The notes beneath the pieces are model-generated. The model had not been told where the DNA came from and made no database searches. It saw only the letters and a program-made list of their open reading frames with translations. From Superficieibacter sp. 1612_C1 (GTDB taxonomy: Bacteria; Pseudomonadota; Gammaproteobacteria; Enterobacterales; Enterobacteriaceae): a DNA stretch of 64,000 bases. The stretch is taken from assembly GCF_015234305.1 (NCBI RefSeq), contig NZ_JADGMI010000004.1, positions 372,001 to 436,000 of the forward strand. Reading direction: 5' to 3'. This document shows positions 20,597-31,860 of this stretch, piece after piece. The position numbers and the translations under genes are program-made. Each line of letters begins with the position of its first letter. Within the stretch, counting starts at the first letter, position 1.

Positions 20597-20624
20597 TTTT
20601 ATGTTCTCCAGAGCCAGAAAACAG

Positions 20625-20648
20625 AAAACCCCGCCGGAGCGGGGTTTT
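20625..20648 (-). terminator. Terminator after rpmG
   Basis: Perfect 10-bp stem AAAACCCCGC (20625-20634) / GCGGGGTTTT (20639-20648) with a CGGA loop, 17 bp beyond the rpmG stop. On the minus strand the stem is followed by TTTT. mutM begins 28 bp later, so readthrough would be needed for co-transcription. Confidence 0.9.
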
Positions 20649-20665
20649 CATACAATTCACTAAAA

Positions 20666-20836
<171 letters not shown>

Positions 20837-20853
20837 TTATTTCCTCTAAGTAC

Positions 20854-21111
<258 letters not shown>

Positions 21112-21235
21112 TTAGCTCGAGCTTCGTATGGGGTATTGACGCCTCGTCAGGCTGTAAAGCCCGGTCCTGGCGGTTCTAAGTGAACTCGCGATTACCAGGC
21201 CCAAATGCCAAACCCGAGATTCTCAAAGGTGGCGT

Positions 21236-21264
21236 AGTATACGCTGAGTCGGCGGTGTGCTCAA
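21236..21264 (-). promoter_or_regulatory. Sigma-70 promoter for rpmBG
   Basis: On the minus strand: TTGAGC (21259-21264), a 17-bp spacer and TATACT (21236-21241), both close to consensus. It gives a leader of about 140 nt before rpmB. The rest of the 216-bp radC-rpmB gap shows no gene. Confidence 0.8.
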
Positions 21265-21306
21265 GTCCCGAACAGACAAAGATCCCGATGGATCGCGCGA
21301 TCCGGG

Positions 21307-21981
21307 CTAAATTAAGCCTCTTTCCGCAAAGGAAACGTACTCACCACGTCCAATCACCAGGTGATCAAGTACGCGAATATCCATTAGCTGACAGCAGCTT
21401 ACCACACGTTCGGTGATCATTTTATCAGCTTTACTCGGTTCGGCGTTACCCGAGGGATGATTATGTGCGAGGATCACGGCAGCAGCGTTGACGTTGATGG
21501 CTTCTCGTACAATTTCCCGCGGATGCACTTCGACATGGCTTAGCGTACCGGAAAACAGGCGACGATGTTTGAGTATCCGGTTCTGGTTATCGAGATAAAT
21601 TGCCATAAAGACTTCACGATTTTCACCTGTAAACTGGCTTTTCAAAAACTCTCGCGTTAGCTCAGGGCTGTAAAGCCCCTTCTTTTCCCGCAGGCGTTCG
21701 TTATAACAGCGGCGGGCCAGTTCTGCGATGGCTCTTAACTGGCAATATTTCGCAATGCCGATGCCCTCTATTTGGTCGAATTGCCTCCAGTCTGCCGACA
21801 TCAGCTGAGAAAGCGTATCAAAATGACGCAATAATTCCGTCGCCAGCGTCATCACGTGTTTACCTCGTGCGCCGGTACGCAAAAACAGCGCCAGCAGTTC
21901 CACTTCACTGAGCGTTTCAACGCCATAACGCCGCAGTTTTTCCCGCGGCAACTTTTCCCGTTCTTCTCTGGACATTTTCAT
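21307..21981 (-). CDS. radC: RadC family JAB1/MPN domain protein
   Basis: 224 aa from the ATG at 21981, which has GGGAGA upstream; a longer in-frame reading to 22071 is not supported by family length (E. coli RadC 222 aa). N-terminal helix-hairpin-helix type segment ([15 protein letters not shown], about 75-90). C-terminal JAMM metalloprotease-like domain with [12 protein letters not shown] and the zinc motif [15 protein letters not shown] (about 172-186). The biochemical role is uncertain; the old assignment to DNA repair has been questioned. It is divergent from coaBC. Confidence 0.92.
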   Translation of the reverse strand: MKMSREEREKLPREKLRRYGVETLSEVELLALFLRTGARGKHVMTLATELLRHFDTLSQLMSADWRQFDQIEGIGIAKYCQLRAIAELARRCYNERLREKKGLYSPELTREFLKSQFTGENREVFMAIYLDNQNRILKHRRLFSGTLSHVEVHPREIVREAINVNAAAVILAHNHPSGNAEPSKADKMITERVVSCCQLMDIRVLDHLVIGRGEYVSFAERGLI

Positions 21982-22152
21982 ATGGCGTCTCCCTTTACAC
22001 CCGCCACTATGCTGCCATAGGGTATTTTCCGCTTCGACCTGCGTTTTCAACTCTTGCGTAGCGCCTCGCAAAGTGAATGATCCCGGACCGCACGATACAA
22101 AAGGTTTGTGATAAAATGCTCAGCTTCTGGTGCAATCCAACAGGAAAGAATC

Positions 22153-23367
22153 ATGATGAGCCTGGCCGGTAAAAAAATCGTTCTTGGCGTGAGCGGCGGC
22201 ATTGCCGCCTATAAAACGCCGGAGCTGGTACGTCGCCTGCGCGATCGCGGGGCGGATGTACGCGTGGCGATGACCGACGCCGCCAAAGCGTTTATTACCC
22301 CTTTAAGCCTACAGGCCGTTTCAGGTTATCCCGTTTCCGACAGCCTGCTCGATCCGGCAGCCGAAGCGGCGATGGGGCATATTGAGCTGGGGAAATGGGC
22401 CGATCTGGTGATTCTGGCTCCCGCCACCGCCGATTTACTGGCGCGCGTTGCAGCGGGTATGGCCAACGATTTAGTCTCTACCATCTGCCTGGCTACGCCT
22501 GCGCCCGTCGCGGTGGTGCCCGCCATGAATCAGCAGATGTATCGTGCCGCCGCGACACAGCATAATTTACGCGTTCTGGCCGACCGCGGGCTGCTGATCT
22601 GGGGGCCGGATAGCGGCAGTCAGGCGTGCGGTGATGTCGGGCCGGGGCGGATGCTTGACCCACTGACTATCGTCGATATGGCCGCCGCGCACTTCTCTCC
22701 GGTCAACGATCTGCAACATCTGAATATTATGATTACCGCAGGCCCGACGCGGGAACCACTGGACCCGGTACGCTATATCTCCAATCACAGCTCTGGCAAA
22801 ATGGGGTTTGCTATCGCCGCCGCTGCCGCCAAACGCGGGGCGAAGGTTACTCTGGTTGCCGGTCCCGTATCGCTGCCAACGCCGCCGTTGGTACAGCGTG
22901 TTGACGTCACCACGGCGCTGGAAATGGAAGCGGCGGTACAGGCAAGCGTTCAGCAGCAGCATATTTTTATCGGCTGCGCTGCCGTGGCAGACTACCGCGC
23001 CGCCGCCGTCGCCGATGAAAAAATTAAGAAGCAAGGCGATGAATTAACAATAAAAATGGTCAAAAACCCGGATATCGTTGCCGGGGTCGCCGCACTTATC
23101 GATCATCGGCCTTATGTTGTTGGGTTTGCCGCCGAAACAAATAATGTGGAAGAATACGCCCGGCAAAAGCGAACCCGCAAAAACCTTGATTTAATCTGTG
23201 CAAATGATGTTTCGCTTTCCAATCAAGGGTTTAATAGCGACAGCAATGCATTGCACCTTTTCTGGCAGGAGGGAGATAAAGTCTTACCGCTTGAGCGGAA
23301 AGCGCTCCTTGGCCAATTATTACTCGACGAGATCGTTACCCGTTATGATGAAAAAAATCGACGTTAA
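22153..23367 (+). CDS. coaBC: Bifunctional phosphopantothenoylcysteine decarboxylase / phosphopantothenate-cysteine ligase
   Basis: 404 aa from the ATG at 22153 (AGGA 7 bp upstream); the next codon is also ATG. Dfp makes 4'-phosphopantetheine for CoA in two steps. The FMN-dependent CoaC domain occupies the N-terminal half: [18 protein letters not shown] (about 11-28), [17 protein letters not shown] with the active-site His (about 76-92) and PAMNQQMY (about 124-131). The CTP-dependent CoaB domain follows: [25 protein letters not shown] (about 196-220) and AAVADYR (about 277). Overlaps dut by 20 bp, as in E. coli. Confidence 0.97.
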   Translation: MMSLAGKKIVLGVSGGIAAYKTPELVRRLRDRGADVRVAMTDAAKAFITPLSLQAVSGYPVSDSLLDPAAEAAMGHIELGKWADLVILAPATADLLARVAAGMANDLVSTICLATPAPVAVVPAMNQQMYRAAATQHNLRVLADRGLLIWGPDSGSQACGDVGPGRMLDPLTIVDMAAAHFSPVNDLQHLNIMITAGPTREPLDPVRYISNHSSGKMGFAIAAAAAKRGAKVTLVAGPVSLPTPPLVQRVDVTTALEMEAAVQASVQQQHIFIGCAAVADYRAAAVADEKIKKQGDELTIKMVKNPDIVAGVAALIDHRPYVVGFAAETNNVEEYARQKRTRKNLDLICANDVSLSNQGFNSDSNALHLFWQEGDKVLPLERKALLGQLLLDEIVTRYDEKNRR

Positions 23368-23803
23368 GATTCTGGACCCGCGCGTTGGTGAGCAATTTCC
23401 ACTGCCCACCTATGCCACCTCCGGCTCAGCCGGCCTTGACCTGCGCGCCTGCCTTGACGAAGCCCTTGAGCTGGCTCCGGGCGCAACCGCGCTGCTGCCT
23501 ACCGGGCTGGCGATTCATATCGCCGATCCGTCGCTCGCGGCGGTGATGCTGCCACGCTCCGGTCTCGGTCATAAACATGGCATCGTGCTGGGCAATCTGG
23601 TGGGTCTGATTGATTCCGACTACCAGGGGCAACTGATGGTCTCCATCTGGAACCGTGGTCAGGATCATTTCACCATCGAACCCGGCGAGCGCATCGCCCA
23701 GATGGTATTTGTTCCGGTAGTCCAGGCTGAATTTAATCTGGTGGAATCGTTTGACGCCACCGATCGTGGCGAAGGCGGCTTCGGCCACTCCGGGCGTAAA
23801 TAA
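23348..23803 (+). CDS. dut: Deoxyuridine triphosphatase
   Basis: 151 aa from the ATG at 23348, the E. coli length; an ATG 3 bp earlier is possible. It hydrolyses dUTP to dUMP and PPi, keeping uracil out of DNA and feeding dTMP synthesis. Trimeric dUTPase motifs in order: [12 protein letters not shown] (about 23-34), [11 protein letters not shown] (about 71-81), [11 protein letters not shown] with the catalytic Asp (about 87-97), GERIAQMVF (about 113) and the P-loop-like [10 protein letters not shown] (about 140-149). Overlaps the end of coaBC. Confidence 0.98.
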   Translation: MKKIDVKILDPRVGEQFPLPTYATSGSAGLDLRACLDEALELAPGATALLPTGLAIHIADPSLAAVMLPRSGLGHKHGIVLGNLVGLIDSDYQGQLMVSIWNRGQDHFTIEPGERIAQMVFVPVVQAEFNLVESFDATDRGEGGFGHSGRK

Positions 23804-23917
23804 AACGTAACGCATCCCACCGCGCACAAAGCTATAACATTACCGCAAACCCTGAGTTTGCGGTCGCTGTGTGGATGCTCGCCTGACTATTGCTTATTTT
23901 CAGGGGTATTTTGCAAC

Positions 23918-24514
23918 ATGGCAGAAAAACAAACTGCGAAAAGGAACCGTCGCGAAGAAATACTTCAATCTCTGGCGCTGATGCTTGAATCCAGCGATGG
24001 TAGTCAACGTATTACTACGGCGAAGCTGGCGGCCTCGGTAGGCGTTTCTGAAGCGGCGCTGTATCGTCATTTTCCCAGCAAGACGCGCATGTTCGATAGC
24101 CTGATTGAGTTTATCGAAGATAGCCTGATTACCCGCATCAATCTGATCCTTAAGGATGAAAAGGATACGACCGCGCGCCTGCGCCTGATCGTACAGTTGA
24201 TTCTGGGGTTTGGTGAGCGTAATCCAGGGCTGACACGCATCCTGACCGGTCATGCGCTGATGTTCGAGCAGGACAGGCTTCAGGGGCGTATCAGCCAGCT
24301 TTTCGAGCGTATTGAAGCTCAGTTGCGTCAGGTGCTGCGGGAAAAGCGCATGCGCGAAGGCGAAGGCTATGTAACGGATGAAACGCTGCTTGCCAGTCAG
24401 CTGCTGGCCTTCTGCGAAGGAATGCTGTCACGCTTTGTGCGGAGCGACTTTAAATATCGCCCGACGGAAGATTTTGACGCCCGCTGGCCGCTGATTGCCG
24501 CGCAATTACAGTAA
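23918..24514 (+). CDS. slmA: Nucleoid occlusion factor SlmA
   Basis: 198 aa from the ATG at 23918 ([20 protein letters not shown]). TetR-family DNA-binding protein that binds SBS sites on the chromosome and antagonises FtsZ polymerisation over the nucleoid. The HTH is at about residues 30-52 ([24 protein letters not shown]); the rest is the helical dimerisation and FtsZ-binding domain. It follows dut by 114 bp and is followed by a hairpin terminator. In E. coli the next gene is pyrE; here a lactonase gene intervenes. Confidence 0.97.
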   Translation: MAEKQTAKRNRREEILQSLALMLESSDGSQRITTAKLAASVGVSEAALYRHFPSKTRMFDSLIEFIEDSLITRINLILKDEKDTTARLRLIVQLILGFGERNPGLTRILTGHALMFEQDRLQGRISQLFERIEAQLRQVLREKRMREGEGYVTDETLLASQLLAFCEGMLSRFVRSDFKYRPTEDFDARWPLIAAQLQ

Positions 24515-24522
24515 TACCTTCT

Positions 24523-24556
24523 ATGCAGCCTGTCAGGCTGCATTACTCTCATTTTT
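24523..24556 (+). terminator. Terminator after slmA
   Basis: Perfect inverted repeat ATGCAGCC (24523-24530) / GGCTGCAT (24536-24543) with a TGTCA loop, followed by a T-rich stretch (ATTTTTG, about 24551). It starts 9 bp after the slmA stop. Confidence 0.8.
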
Positions 24557-24660
24557 GTAAGAAACACCAGGTTAATTCGTTGAATTGCCAGATGCTTTCT
24601 ATCTTTGCTCTCTCCTACTATCCATTGAACTGTATCGTTTAGCAGCTACGGAGAGGATCA

Positions 24661-25677
24661 ATGGCAACATCACGGCGGGAATTGTTAAAACTGAGCGGTC
24701 TTGCCACCGCCACATTACTGTTAAGCCAAAAAAGCATTGCTGGCTGGACACCGTCCGGGCGTTATCCCGATCCACGCGTCACTGCCGTTGATGATAGCTT
24801 TCGTAAATATATGGTCGCCAGCGCGAAGGTGGAGCAAATCGCGACGGGCTTTCGCTGGGCGGAAGGTCCGGTCTGGTTTGGCGATATGCAGATGCTGTTA
24901 TGGAGCGACATCCCTAATAACGCCATTATGCGCTGGGATGAGGTTTCCGGGGAAACCAGCATATTCCGTCGCCCTGCCAATAATACGAACGGCCACGCCC
25001 GCGATCGTCAGGGCCGTCTGATTAGCTGTGAGCACGACACGCGGCGCATCACCCGCACTGAATACGACGGAACCATTACCGTGCTGGCTGATAGCTTCGA
25101 CGGTAAGCCGCTTAACTCGCCCAACGATATCGTCGTGAAGTCGGATGGTTCCATCTGGTTTACCGATCCGCCTTTTGGCATAACAGGATTTTATGAAGGC
25201 CATAAAGCCGAGCCGCAACTGCCGCAAAACGTTTATCGGCTTGATCCGCAAAGCCGTAAATTAGATGTAGTTCTCGGTGACGTTAAAGGTCCTAACGGCC
25301 TGTGCTTTTCACCTGACGAAAAAATACTGTACGTTGTCGAAAGCCGTGCTGCGCCAAACCGATTGATTCTGGCCTATGACGTGGTGAATAACGCGCTGCA
25401 AAACAAGAGAACGCATATTGACTGCGGCAATGGCACGGCGGACGGCATCGCCTGCGATGTGGACGGCAACCTGTGGTGCGGCTGGGGCACCGGTACTGAA
25501 GAACTTGATGGCGTGCGGGTTTTCAACGTCCAGGGGAAACATATCGGAACCGTTCAATTACCGGAACGTTGCGCTAACCTCTGTTTTGGCGGCGAGCAGC
25601 GTAATCGGCTGTTTATGGCCTCCAGTACGTCAATTTATTCCCTGTTTGTAAATACGCAGGGCGCGAAGCTGATCTAA
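24661..25677 (+). CDS. SMP-30/gluconolactonase-family lactonase, Tat-exported
   Basis: 338 aa with GGAGAGGA just before the ATG. The N-terminus MATSRRELLKLSGLATATLLL has a twin-arginine motif (SRRELLK) followed by a hydrophobic stretch and a likely cleavage site near SIAG, so a folded periplasmic enzyme is expected. The six-bladed propeller family signatures are RWAEGPVWF (metal-ligand Glu, about residue 65), NGHARDRQGRLISCEHDTRRI (about 107-127), LNSPNDIVVKSDGSIWFTDPPFGI (about 151-174) and KGPNGLCFSPDE (about 209). It probably hydrolyses a sugar lactone such as gluconolactone; the substrate is not readable. A single-gene insertion between slmA and pyrE relative to E. coli, with its own terminator region. 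Confidence 0.85.
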   Translation: MATSRRELLKLSGLATATLLLSQKSIAGWTPSGRYPDPRVTAVDDSFRKYMVASAKVEQIATGFRWAEGPVWFGDMQMLLWSDIPNNAIMRWDEVSGETSIFRRPANNTNGHARDRQGRLISCEHDTRRITRTEYDGTITVLADSFDGKPLNSPNDIVVKSDGSIWFTDPPFGITGFYEGHKAEPQLPQNVYRLDPQSRKLDVVLGDVKGPNGLCFSPDEKILYVVESRAAPNRLILAYDVVNNALQNKRTHIDCGNGTADGIACDVDGNLWCGWGTGTEELDGVRVFNVQGKHIGTVQLPERCANLCFGGEQRNRLFMASSTSIYSLFVNTQGAKLI

Positions 25678-25682
25678 AAATG

Positions 25683-25705
25683 CCCCGGCAGCCATCCTGC
25701 CGGGG
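25683..25705 (-). terminator. Terminator after pyrE (possibly bidirectional)
   Basis: Perfect 9-bp stem CCCCGGCAG (25683-25691) / CTGCCGGGG (25697-25705) with a 5-nt loop. On the minus strand it is followed by CATTTTTAG, a good T-run for pyrE transcripts. It also lies 6 bp after the lactonase stop on the plus strand, with a weaker T tail. Confidence 0.85.
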
Positions 25706-25711
25706 AATGAT

Positions 25712-26353
25712 TTACACTCCGTATGCTTCCCGGTAGGCGCGTACCGACGCCAGAGACTCGGCCATCTCCGGCTTCTCTTCCAGATACGCAATCAGCTCTT
25801 TCAGAGTGATGATGGAAATCACCTTGCAGCCATAGTCGCGTTCCACTTCCTGAATCGCGGAGATCTCGCCACGGCCGCGTTCCTGTCGGTCCAGCGAAAT
25901 CAGCACCCCAGCCAGCTCTGCGCCGTTTGCCTGGATAATTTCCATCGATTCACGGATAGCAGTACCGGCGGTGATGACGTCATCCACCAGCATGATTTTT
26001 CCCTGAAGCGGGCTGCCCACCAGATTACCGCCTTCGCCGTGGTCTTTAGCTTCTTTACGGTTAAAGCAGTACGGCAGGTCGCGATCGTGATGCTCCGCCA
26101 GCGCGACGGCCGTGGTCGTCGCAATCGGAATGCCTTTATAGGCAGGACCAAACAGCAGATCGAAATCGATACCAGAATCGACCAGCGCTTCGGCATAGAA
26201 ACGGCCAAGCAGTGCCAGATCGCGCCCGGTATTAAACAGTCCGGCGTTGAAGAAATAGGGACTCTTACGTCCGGATTTCAGCGTGAACTCGCCAAACTTC
26301 AGTACCTGCTTGCTGAGCGCAAATTCAATAAACTGGCGCTGATACGGTTTCAT
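25712..26353 (-). CDS. pyrE: Orotate phosphoribosyltransferase
   Basis: 213 aa, the family length. It makes OMP from orotate and PRPP in pyrimidine synthesis. Type I PRTase: [21 protein letters not shown] with the family loop at about 35-55, [18 protein letters not shown] (about 68-85), and the PRPP-binding motif [16 protein letters not shown] (about 119-134). Second gene of rph-pyrE on the minus strand, with an attenuator in the 64-bp gap that couples its expression to UTP level through translation of rph. Confidence 0.98.
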   Translation of the reverse strand: MKPYQRQFIEFALSKQVLKFGEFTLKSGRKSPYFFNAGLFNTGRDLALLGRFYAEALVDSGIDFDLLFGPAYKGIPIATTTAVALAEHHDRDLPYCFNRKEAKDHGEGGNLVGSPLQGKIMLVDDVITAGTAIRESMEIIQANGAELAGVLISLDRQERGRGEISAIQEVERDYGCKVISIITLKELIAYLEEKPEMAESLASVRAYREAYGV

Positions 26354-26385
26354 GTCGATACTCCTCCGGGTTTCATTTTTCAGGC

Positions 26386-26412
26386 AAAAAAAAGGCGACC
26401 TCTCAGTCGCCT
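26386..26412 (-). promoter_or_regulatory. pyrE attenuator hairpin
   Basis: On the minus strand AGGCGAC, a 6-nt loop and GTCGCCT (26393-26412) form a perfect 7-bp stem followed by a run of Ts (26386-26393). It starts 5 bp after the rph stop codon. This is the E. coli arrangement in which ribosomes finishing rph keep the terminator from forming when low UTP slows RNA polymerase. Because rph is intact here, the coupling should be efficient. Confidence 0.9.
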
Positions 26413-26417
26413 TAACA

Positions 26418-27134
26418 TCAATTTTCTAACGCCGCCTTCTGTGTGGCGACAATGGATTCTATTCCCCCCCGGGCCAGCGCTAGCAGGGTGAGAAGCTCTT
26501 CGTGAGTGAACGGTTCGCCTTCTGCCGTCCCCTGTACTTCAATAATGCGACCGTCTTCGGTCATCACCACGTTCATATCGGTTTCGGCGGCGGAGTCTTC
26601 AACATATTCCAGATCGCAGACCGCTTCGCCATTGACGATACCCACGGAGACTGCGGCCACCATCCCTTTCAGCGGGTTGGTTTTCAGCTTGCCTGCCGCG
26701 ACCAGTTTGTTCAGCGCATCGGCCAGCGCCACACAGGCACCGGTAATAGACGCCGTCCGCGTGCCGCCATCGGCCTGAATCACGTCGCAGTCGAGAGTAA
26801 TGGTGAACTCACCGAGCGCTTTTAAATCAACCGCCGCACGGAGTGCGCGCGCGATAAGACGCTGGATTTCCATGGTGCGGCCGCCCTGCTTGCCCTTCGC
26901 CGCTTCGCGGGCGTTACGGGTATGGGTCGAACGCGGCAGCATGCCGTACTCGGCGGTGATCCAGCCCTGGCCCTGACCTTTCAGGAAGCGCGGCACGCCT
27001 TCATCGATGGACGCGGTGCACAGCACTTTGGTATCACCGAATTCGACCAGCACGGAGCCTTCTGCGTGTTTTGTATAATTACGGGTCAGGGTGACGGGAC
27101 GCACCTGATTGACGCTACGACCTGCTGGACGCAT
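26418..27134 (-). CDS. rph: Ribonuclease PH
   Basis: 238 aa, full length, unlike the frameshifted gene of E. coli K-12. A phosphorolytic 3'-5' exoribonuclease that trims tRNA 3' ends. RNase PH core with [37 protein letters not shown] (about 8-44, over several strands), [33 protein letters not shown] (Arg-rich phosphate-binding segment, about 67-99), [20 protein letters not shown] (about 113-132) and [15 protein letters not shown] (about 175-189). It ends at residues KAALEN and also serves as the leader cistron for pyrE attenuation. Divergent from yicC. Confidence 0.98.
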   Translation of the reverse strand: MRPAGRSVNQVRPVTLTRNYTKHAEGSVLVEFGDTKVLCTASIDEGVPRFLKGQGQGWITAEYGMLPRSTHTRNAREAAKGKQGGRTMEIQRLIARALRAAVDLKALGEFTITLDCDVIQADGGTRTASITGACVALADALNKLVAAGKLKTNPLKGMVAAVSVGIVNGEAVCDLEYVEDSAAETDMNVVMTEDGRIIEVQGTAEGEPFTHEELLTLLALARGGIESIVATQKAALEN

Positions 27135-27258
27135 GTGATTTCTCCGGCTTGAAACGAATGTGGCTGCGCATTATACGGACTTCCGGCGGTTATTCCTATC
27201 CTGCCAGGGCAGTGAAAGCTATAATCCTCCCATCTCTCCTTTAAAAACAGGAACGTTT

Positions 27259-28122
27259 ATGATCCGCAGTATGACCGCTTATGCCCGCCGTGAAATCAAG
27301 GGCGAATGGGGCAGCGCCACCTGGGAGATGCGCTCGGTAAACCAGCGTTATCTGGAAACCTATTTTCGTCTGCCGGAGCAGTTCCGTAGCCTTGAACCGG
27401 TCGTTCGTGAGCGTATTCGCACCCGTCTGACGCGCGGTAAAGTCGAGTGCAGTCTGCGCTTCGAACCGGACGCCAGCGCGCAAGGAGAGCTGATCCTCAA
27501 CGAAAAACTGGCGAAGCAACTGGTAGCATCAGCGAACTGGGTCAAAATGCAGAGCGACGAGGGAGAAATCAACCCGGTAGATATCCTGCGCTGGCCGGGC
27601 GTGATGGCCGCTCAGGAGCAGGATCTGGATGCTATCGCCAGCGAAATTCTGGCCGCGCTGGATGGCACGCTGGACGACTTTATCGTCGCCCGCGAAACCG
27701 AAGGTCAGGCGTTGAAAGGTTTAATTGAGCAGCGGCTGGACGGCGTCAGCGCCGAAGTCGCCAAAGTACGCGCCCATATGCCGGAGATTTTACAGTGGCA
27801 GCGTGAACGTCTGGTCGCCAAACTGGAAGACGCTCAGGTTCAACTGGAAAATAACCGCCTTGAGCAGGAACTGGTGCTGATGGCGCAGCGTATCGACGTG
27901 GCGGAAGAGCTTGATCGCCTCGAAGCGCACGTGAAAGAAACCTGGAACATCCTGAAGAAAAAAGAGGCCGTCGGTCGCCGTCTGGACTTTATGATGCAGG
28001 AGTTCAATCGCGAATCGAATACGCTGGCGTCGAAGTCGATTAATGCTGAGGTGACCAACTCTGCGATTGAGTTGAAAGTGCTGATTGAGCAGATGCGGGA
28101 ACAGATCCAGAATATTGAGTAA
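27259..28122 (+). CDS. yicC: YicC family endoribonuclease
   Basis: 287 aa from the ATG at 27259, the E. coli length and start MIRSMTAYARREIKGEWG. YicC-like proteins have an N-terminal RNase-type domain and a C-terminal DUF1732 domain; E. coli YicC has been reported to act in RNA decay. Features: WEMRSVNQRYLE (about 23-34), RTRLTRGKVECSLRFEP (about 54-70), a long helical region (about 180-235), and the C-terminal signature KKEAVGRRLDFMMQEFNRESNTLASKS (about 233-259). A hairpin at 28136-28156 follows it. Confidence 0.93.
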   Translation: MIRSMTAYARREIKGEWGSATWEMRSVNQRYLETYFRLPEQFRSLEPVVRERIRTRLTRGKVECSLRFEPDASAQGELILNEKLAKQLVASANWVKMQSDEGEINPVDILRWPGVMAAQEQDLDAIASEILAALDGTLDDFIVARETEGQALKGLIEQRLDGVSAEVAKVRAHMPEILQWQRERLVAKLEDAQVQLENNRLEQELVLMAQRIDVAEELDRLEAHVKETWNILKKKEAVGRRLDFMMQEFNRESNTLASKSINAEVTNSAIELKVLIEQMREQIQNIE

Positions 28123-28135
28123 CGCTCAATTCTGA

Positions 28136-28156
28136 TGGCCCGCCAGCGGTGGGCCA
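28136..28156 (+). terminator. Hairpin after yicC
   Basis: TGGCCCGCC / GGTGGGCCA with a 3-nt loop (one G-T pair), followed by CTTT. It starts 13 bp after the yicC stop. The T tail is short, so termination strength is uncertain. The rest of the 210-bp gap to yicG shows no gene; dinD, which lies here in E. coli, is absent. Confidence 0.6.
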
Positions 28157-28332
28157 CTTTAGCTTTTCTAAGCCAAAAAATTTCCTGGAAAAGGCCACAC
28201 TCGCACAAATTAAGGTTAGCATCCTATCCGGACATTAGTTTTTCTAAACCAAATTACTTCACCTTAGAAAATCTCAATCGTGATACAGCGCGCAAATCGC
28301 TACTCTTTCGCCACCAATTTCAGGGGGCGTTT

Positions 28333-28950
28333 GTGTTACTGCATATTCTTTATCTTATCGGCATTACTGCTGAAGCCATGACGGGTGCGCTGGCTGCCGG
28401 GCGTCGGCGCATGGATACGTTTGGCGTGATCATCATTGCCACGGCGACCGCACTTGGCGGTGGGTCGGTGCGCGATATTCTGTTAGGCCACTATCCGCTG
28501 GGCTGGGTAAAACATCCGGAGTACGTGATTATTGTCGCCACGGCTGCGGTGCTGACCACTATTGTGGCCCCGGTGATGCCCTACTTGCGTAAGCTGTTTC
28601 TGGTTCTGGATGCATTGGGCCTGGTGGTGTTTTCCATTATTGGCGCACAGATAGCGCTGGATATGGGGGAAGGACCGATTATCGCCACCATTGCTGCCGT
28701 AGTGACCGGCGTATTTGGCGGCGTGCTGCGCGATATGTTTTGTAAACGCATTCCGCTGGTCTTCCAGAAAGAGCTTTACGCTGGCGTGTCGTTTTCCGCC
28801 GCCGTGCTCTATGTTGCGCTACAGCATTACGTGAGTAATCACGATATCGTGGTTATCGCTACCCTGCTGTTTGGCTTTACGGCCCGCCTGCTGGCGCTGC
28901 GCCTGAAGCTGGGCTTACCGGTGTTTTACTACAAACACAACGCGCACTGA
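28333..28950 (+). CDS. yicG: Trimeric intracellular cation-type (TRIC) membrane protein YicG
   Basis: 205 aa from a GTG at 28333 preceded by AGGGGG; this matches the E. coli start (MLLHILYL). An upstream in-frame reading is not conserved. About seven hydrophobic segments arranged as two repeats, each with a glycine-rich [15 protein letters not shown]-type motif (about 42-56 and [14 protein letters not shown] at about 129-142). This is the UPF0126/TRIC family, whose prokaryotic members conduct cations. It sits alone, converging on ligB with a 2-bp gap. Confidence 0.9.
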   Translation: MLLHILYLIGITAEAMTGALAAGRRRMDTFGVIIIATATALGGGSVRDILLGHYPLGWVKHPEYVIIVATAAVLTTIVAPVMPYLRKLFLVLDALGLVVFSIIGAQIALDMGEGPIIATIAAVVTGVFGGVLRDMFCKRIPLVFQKELYAGVSFSAAVLYVALQHYVSNHDIVVIATLLFGFTARLLALRLKLGLPVFYYKHNAH

Positions 28951-28952
28951 AT

Positions 28953-30866
<1,914 letters not shown>

Positions 30867-30870
30867 TTAA

Positions 30871-31512
<642 letters not shown>

Positions 31513-31566
31513 ACTCACTTTCAGTATCATGCCCAGTCCTTTCTTCATCTGTGGAGCATTTTAAGT

Positions 31567-31842
31567 ATGGCACGCGTAACTGTTCAGGACGCTGTAGAGA
31601 AAATTGGTAACCGTTTTGACCTGGTACTGGTCGCCGCGCGTCGCGCTCGTCAGATGCAGGTAGGCGGAAAGGATCCGCTGGTACCGGAAGAAAACGATAA
31701 AACTACCGTTATCGCGCTGCGCGAAATCGAAGAAGGTCTGATCAACAACCAGATCCTCGACGTGCGCGAGCGCCAGGAACAGCAAGAGCAGGAAGCCGCT
31801 GAAATACAAGCCGTTACCGCTATTGCTGAAGGTCGTCGTTAA
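31567..31842 (+). CDS. rpoZ: RNA polymerase omega subunit
   Basis: 91 aa, the family length: [20 protein letters not shown], then [14 protein letters not shown] with the conserved region that wraps the beta-prime C-terminus. Omega aids polymerase assembly and forms part of ppGpp site 1. It lies 54 bp after gmk and 18 bp before spoT, matching the conserved operon. Confidence 0.98.
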   Translation: MARVTVQDAVEKIGNRFDLVLVAARRARQMQVGGKDPLVPEENDKTTVIALREIEEGLINNQILDVRERQEQQEQEAAEIQAVTAIAEGRR

Positions 31843-31860
31843 TCACAAAGCGGGTCGCCC

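Noticed and set aside
24661-25677. Lactonase as a quorum-quenching enzyme related to the lsr genes
   Set aside because: It is 22 kb from lsr, belongs to the SMP-30 sugar-lactonase family rather than AHL lactonases, and AI-2 is not an acyl-homoserine lactone.
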